Positions 37,999 to 40,567 of a DNA stretch of 40,567 bases are shown here, in pieces. The notes beneath the pieces are model-generated. The model saw only the letters and a list, made by a program, of their open reading frames with translations. It searched no databases and was not told where the DNA came from. Source of the stretch: Cellulomonas terrae (GTDB lineage Bacteria; Actinomycetota; Actinomycetes; Actinomycetales; Cellulomonadaceae); NCBI RefSeq assembly GCF_007990265.1, contig NZ_BJWH01000030.1, positions 1-40,567 of the forward strand, written 5' to 3'. The position numbers were made by a program, and so were the translations under genes. Each line of letters starts with the position of its first letter. The first letter of the stretch is position 1.

Positions 37999-39542
37999 GG
38001 GTGGTCCAGCGCAGTCGCGCCACCGGCACTCGGGACGATCGACAGCAGCCCGTCCTCGGGAGCGCCGAGCGGGAGCTCGTTCTGCTCCAGCAGGAACTTG
38101 CCCAGCCGGTCGTCCGGCGGCAGCTCGATCGGGTACTGGCCCGTGAAGCAGGCGGCGCAGAGCTGCGACGCGGGCTGCTCGGTGGCGGCGATCATGCCCT
38201 CCGGGGAGATGTAGCCGAGGGAGTCGGCGCCGAGCGACGCGGCGATCTCGTCGACCCCCAGCCCGTTCGCGATGAGCTCGGCGCGGGACGCGAAGTCGAT
38301 GCCGTAGAAGCAGGGCCACTTCACCGGCGGGGAGCTGATGCGCACGTGCACCTCGGCCGCGCCGGCCTCCCGCAGCATCCGGATCAGGGCCCGCTGGGTG
38401 TTGCCGCGGACGATCGAGTCGTCGACGACCACGAGGCGCTTGCCGCGGATGACGTCCTTGAGCGGGTTGAGCTTCAGCCGGATGCCGAGCTGGCGCAGGG
38501 TCTGCGACGGCTGGATGAACGTGCGCCCGACGTAGGCATTCTTGGTCAGCCCCTGGCCGAACGTGATCCCGGACTCCGCGGCGTAGCCGACGGCCGCGGG
38601 CGTCCCGGACTCCGGCACCGGGATGACCAGGTCGGCCTCGACGGGGTGCTCGACCGCGAGGCGCCGGCCCATCGCGACGCGGGCGGCGTGCACCGACCGG
38701 CCGGCGATCGACGTGTCCGGGCGTGCGAGGTAGACGTACTCGAACACGCACCCGGCGCGGTCGGTCGTCGCGAACCGGCTGCTGCGCAGCCCGTCGGCGT
38801 CGATCGCGATGAACTCGCCGGGCTCGATCTCCCGGACGAACGACGCACCGACGATGTCGAGGGCGGGGGTCTCGCTGGCCACGACCCAGCCGCGCTCCAG
38901 CCGGCCGAGGACCAGCGGGCGCACGCCCTGGGGGTCCCGCGCCGCGTACAGGGTGTGCTCGTCCATGAAGACCAGGCTGAACGCGCCGCGCAGGCGCGGG
39001 AGCACCTCGAGCGCGGTGGCCTCCAGGGTGTGGTCCGGGTCCCCCGCCAGCAGCGCCGTGATCAGCGCCGTGTCCGTGGTGTTGCCGCGCGCGAGCTCTC
39101 CGCGCCGCTGGCTGCCGTAGCGCTCGGCGACGAGGTCGACGAGCTCCGCGGCGTTGGTCAGGTTGCCGTTGTGGCCCAGGGCGACCGTGCCGGCGGCCGT
39201 CGGGCCGAGCGTCGGCTGCGCGTTCTCCCAGGTGCTGCCACCGGTGGTCGAGTAGCGGGTGTGCCCGATCGCGATGTGCCCTTGCAGGGCGTTCAGCGCG
39301 GTCTCGTCGAAGACCTGGGACACGAGCCCCATGTCCTTGTACACGAGCAGCTGCTGGCCGTTGGAGGTGGCGATGCCCGCCGACTCCTGGCCGCGGTGCT
39401 GCAGGGCGTACAGGCCGAAGTAGGTCAGCTTGGCGACTTCCTCGCCAGGTGCCCACACACCGAAGACGCCACAAGCGTCCTGGGGGCCTTTTTCGTTGGG
39501 GAGGAGGTCGTGGTTCAGACGTCCGTCTGCGCGGGGGGCCAC
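37995..39542 (-). CDS. purF: Amidophosphoribosyltransferase
   Basis: 515 aa from GTG 39542. A propeptide of 23 residues precedes the catalytic Cys24 in DACGVFGVW (glutaminase, Ntn fold), followed by LQHRGQESAGIA and GHTRYSTTG. The phosphoribosyltransferase domain has the PRPP motif VVVDDSIVRGNT (about 371-382). It makes phosphoribosylamine from PRPP and glutamine, the first committed step of purine synthesis. The start is inferred from the usual short actinobacterial propeptide; longer open sequence upstream is not coding-like. Confidence 0.95.
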   Translation of the reverse strand: MAPRADGRLNHDLLPNEKGPQDACGVFGVWAPGEEVAKLTYFGLYALQHRGQESAGIATSNGQQLLVYKDMGLVSQVFDETALNALQGHIAIGHTRYSTTGGSTWENAQPTLGPTAAGTVALGHNGNLTNAAELVDLVAERYGSQRRGELARGNTTDTALITALLAGDPDHTLEATALEVLPRLRGAFSLVFMDEHTLYAARDPQGVRPLVLGRLERGWVVASETPALDIVGASFVREIEPGEFIAIDADGLRSSRFATTDRAGCVFEYVYLARPDTSIAGRSVHAARVAMGRRLAVEHPVEADLVIPVPESGTPAAVGYAAESGITFGQGLTKNAYVGRTFIQPSQTLRQLGIRLKLNPLKDVIRGKRLVVVDDSIVRGNTQRALIRMLREAGAAEVHVRISSPPVKWPCFYGIDFASRAELIANGLGVDEIAASLGADSLGYISPEGMIAATEQPASQLCAACFTGQYPIELPPDDRLGKFLLEQNELPLGAPEDGLLSIVPSAGGATALDHP

Positions 39543-39592
39543 GTGCCTATGGTCGCACAGTCCGTGCAGTGGACCGCGAACCCGACCACGGG

Positions 39593-39997
39593 TCAGACGT
39601 CCGCGCGGACCGCCTTGCGGACGCTGCGGCGGTCCGCGAGCACGGCGGCGAGTCCGCCGAGGAAGCCGCCGAGCACGCCGCCGGCGACGGCCATGACGGT
39701 GCGCACGGCGCCCTCGCCGTCGAGGAACGAGATGAAGCCGGACCCGTCGGCCACCCACGGGACCTCGGGGCGCACGACCGCGACCAGGACCAGCGCGACG
39801 ACGATGCCGACGAGGGCACCGGTCACGATGAACGCGCCGTACTTCGGGGCGTGGCGCACCGTGGCGGGCTGAGCGACGCGGGCCAGCTCCTCCTCCGAGG
39901 GGATCGGCACACCACGCGCGTCCAGGACCGCGGGCTCCGGCGCAGCGGGCTGCTCGGGAGCGGCAGGGGTCTCGGCGGGCTGCGGGTCGTCAGGCAC
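39593..39997 (-). CDS. Small two-helix membrane protein next to purF
   Basis: 134 aa. A Pro/Ala/Glu-rich tail of about 45 residues contains LDARGVPIPSEEELARVA. Transmembrane segments are YGAFIVTGALVGIVVALVLVAVV and RTVMAVAGGVLGGFLGGLAAVLA, then a basic end (RRSVRKAVRADV). Proteins of this layout are common beside purF in actinobacteria; function unknown. The GTG start follows TAAGAT by 6 nt. Confidence 0.75.
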   Translation of the reverse strand: MPDDPQPAETPAAPEQPAAPEPAVLDARGVPIPSEEELARVAQPATVRHAPKYGAFIVTGALVGIVVALVLVAVVRPEVPWVADGSGFISFLDGEGAVRTVMAVAGGVLGGFLGGLAAVLADRRSVRKAVRADV

Positions 39998-40003
39998 CCC
40001 GTG

Positions 40004-40009
40004 ATCTTA
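40004..40009 (-). promoter_or_regulatory. Candidate -10 TAAGAT of a leaderless gene upstream of purF
   Basis: TAAGAT on the minus strand is followed by 6 nt and the GTG at 39997. Confidence 0.5.
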
Positions 40010-40022
40010 GGTCAGCACGTGC

Positions 40023-40403
40023 TCACGCACGGTCGCGGGCGGCCTGCAGCGGGAGCCACTCGCGCAGGTCGGCACGCTCGCCGGACGCCCGGATCCGGCC
40101 GTCGGCCAGCGCGGACTCCCAGGTCAGCGCCCCGGAGGCCAGGCCGAGCCACGTCTGGGCATCGGTCTCCACGACGTTCGGCGGGGTGCCCCGCGTGTGA
40201 CGAGGTCCTTCGACCGCCTGCACGGCACCGTCCGGCGGCACCCGCACCTCGACCGCGTTCCCCGGTGCGACCTCGGCCAGCTCCTCGAGCGTGAACCGGA
40301 CCGCGGTCCGCCGCGCTGCCGTCGGCACGCCGGCAGGGTCGGCCCGCCAGACGGCGAGCGCAGCCCGACCGTCGGCAGGATCGGTACGTCGACGCGGCGG
40401 CAT
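40023..40403 (-). CDS. SCP-like (bacterial sterol carrier ortholog) protein
   Basis: 126 aa. The pattern ALAVWRADPAGVPTAARRTAVRFTLEEL, VEVRVPPDGAVQAVEG, NVVETDAQTWLGLASGALTWESALADGRIRASGERADL is that of the SCP2-like fold, with the WLGLASG helix and GRIRASGERADL strand. The lipid or ligand is unknown. The gene sits beside purF in many actinobacteria. GGGGGAG lies about 9 nt before the ATG at 40403; a longer frame from 40538 runs through the repeat region and is rejected. Confidence 0.8.
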   Translation of the reverse strand: MPPRRRTDPADGRAALAVWRADPAGVPTAARRTAVRFTLEELAEVAPGNAVEVRVPPDGAVQAVEGPRHTRGTPPNVVETDAQTWLGLASGALTWESALADGRIRASGERADLREWLPLQAARDRA

Positions 40404-40424
40404 GGTCAGATTCTCCCCCGTCGC

Positions 40425-40495
40425 CGAGCGCGGCAGTCTCCGACGAGCACGGCAGTTCGAGGTGCCGCGCTCGTCGCGAACTGCCGCGTTCGTCG
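40425..40495. repeat. Cluster of four short REP-like units in both orientations
   Basis: Units of the type CGACGAGCGCGGCAG occur at about 40425-40436 and 40441-40455, and in reverse at 40463-40476 and 40481-40495. The arms 40441-40459 and 40477-40495 form a 19-bp inverted repeat with two mismatches. Upstream of the SCP-like gene. Confidence 0.6.
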
Positions 40496-40521
40496 CGAGG
40501 GCACGGGTCGCACGCGCGAAC

Positions 40522-40560
40522 GAGCTCGCGGACGCCACGATCCGTGGCGTCCGCGAGCTC
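40522..40560. terminator. 18-bp perfect hairpin at the window end
   Basis: Bases 40522-40539 pair perfectly with 40543-40560 around a 3-nt loop. Probably a terminator of a gene beyond the window. No T tract is visible before the sequence ends. Confidence 0.6.
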
Positions 40561-40567
40561 CTGAGGA

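Overview
The window looks like chromosomal DNA of a high-GC actinobacterium, most likely a Cellulomonas-like member of the Micrococcales. The pointers are very GC-rich third codon positions, a BldC regulator, DUF3073 and DUF7455 proteins, a C50 carotenoid cluster in the corynebacterial/micrococcal order, an EspG-like protein, lipobox proteins, and many genes that start 6-7 nt after a TANNNT hexamer (leaderless pattern). I see no insertion sequence, integrase, prophage or CRISPR array. The genus is an inference.

Layout. 1-4431: a truncated VOC protein, a small membrane protein and a four-gene type VII secretion-like cassette (EspG-like chaperone, 481-aa helical protein, 92-aa small protein, unknown 212-aa protein). 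4520-10267: cell-envelope genes (secreted 5'-nucleotidase, lipoprotein, VWA lipoprotein, DUF4190/septum-formation-type protein). 10641-16199: tRNA-Lys, then housekeeping and stress genes (YdeI-like, DUF7455, GNAT, YqgE, DUF808, aldose epimerase, cation:proton antiporter). 16341-21988: a complete oligopeptide-type ABC importer operon with an internal hairpin and a terminal hairpin. 22041-24851: an array of related small membrane-protein modules, the last one frameshifted, with an antiparallel membrane gene inside it. 24832-30054 (minus): crtE-crtB-crtI-crtYe-crtYf-crtEb, every junction after crtB overlapping by 4 nt; it should convert isoprenyl diphosphates to a cyclic C50 carotenoid such as decaprenoxanthin. 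30274-33643: galE-like epimerase, LLM oxidoreductase, CDF metal transporter, zincin-like metallopeptidase. 33778-34084: tRNA-Glu, tRNA-Asp, tRNA-Phe. 34201-35433: Holin-X/DUF3618 envelope trio. 35648-40403: bldC, DUF3073, purM, purF, a membrane protein and an SCP-like protein, a typical actinobacterial neighbourhood.

The most interesting signals are: two divergent GGAAT-N18-GTT sites (SigR/SigH thiol-stress promoter pattern) in the bldC/DUF3073 intergenic region, with a third N19 version before the DUF7455 gene; the orphan EspG-linked cassette; the four-module membrane-protein array; a 22-bp palindrome before the carotenoid operon; and the leaderless-promoter pattern at about ten genes. All calls come from reading sequence and translations; no database search was run.
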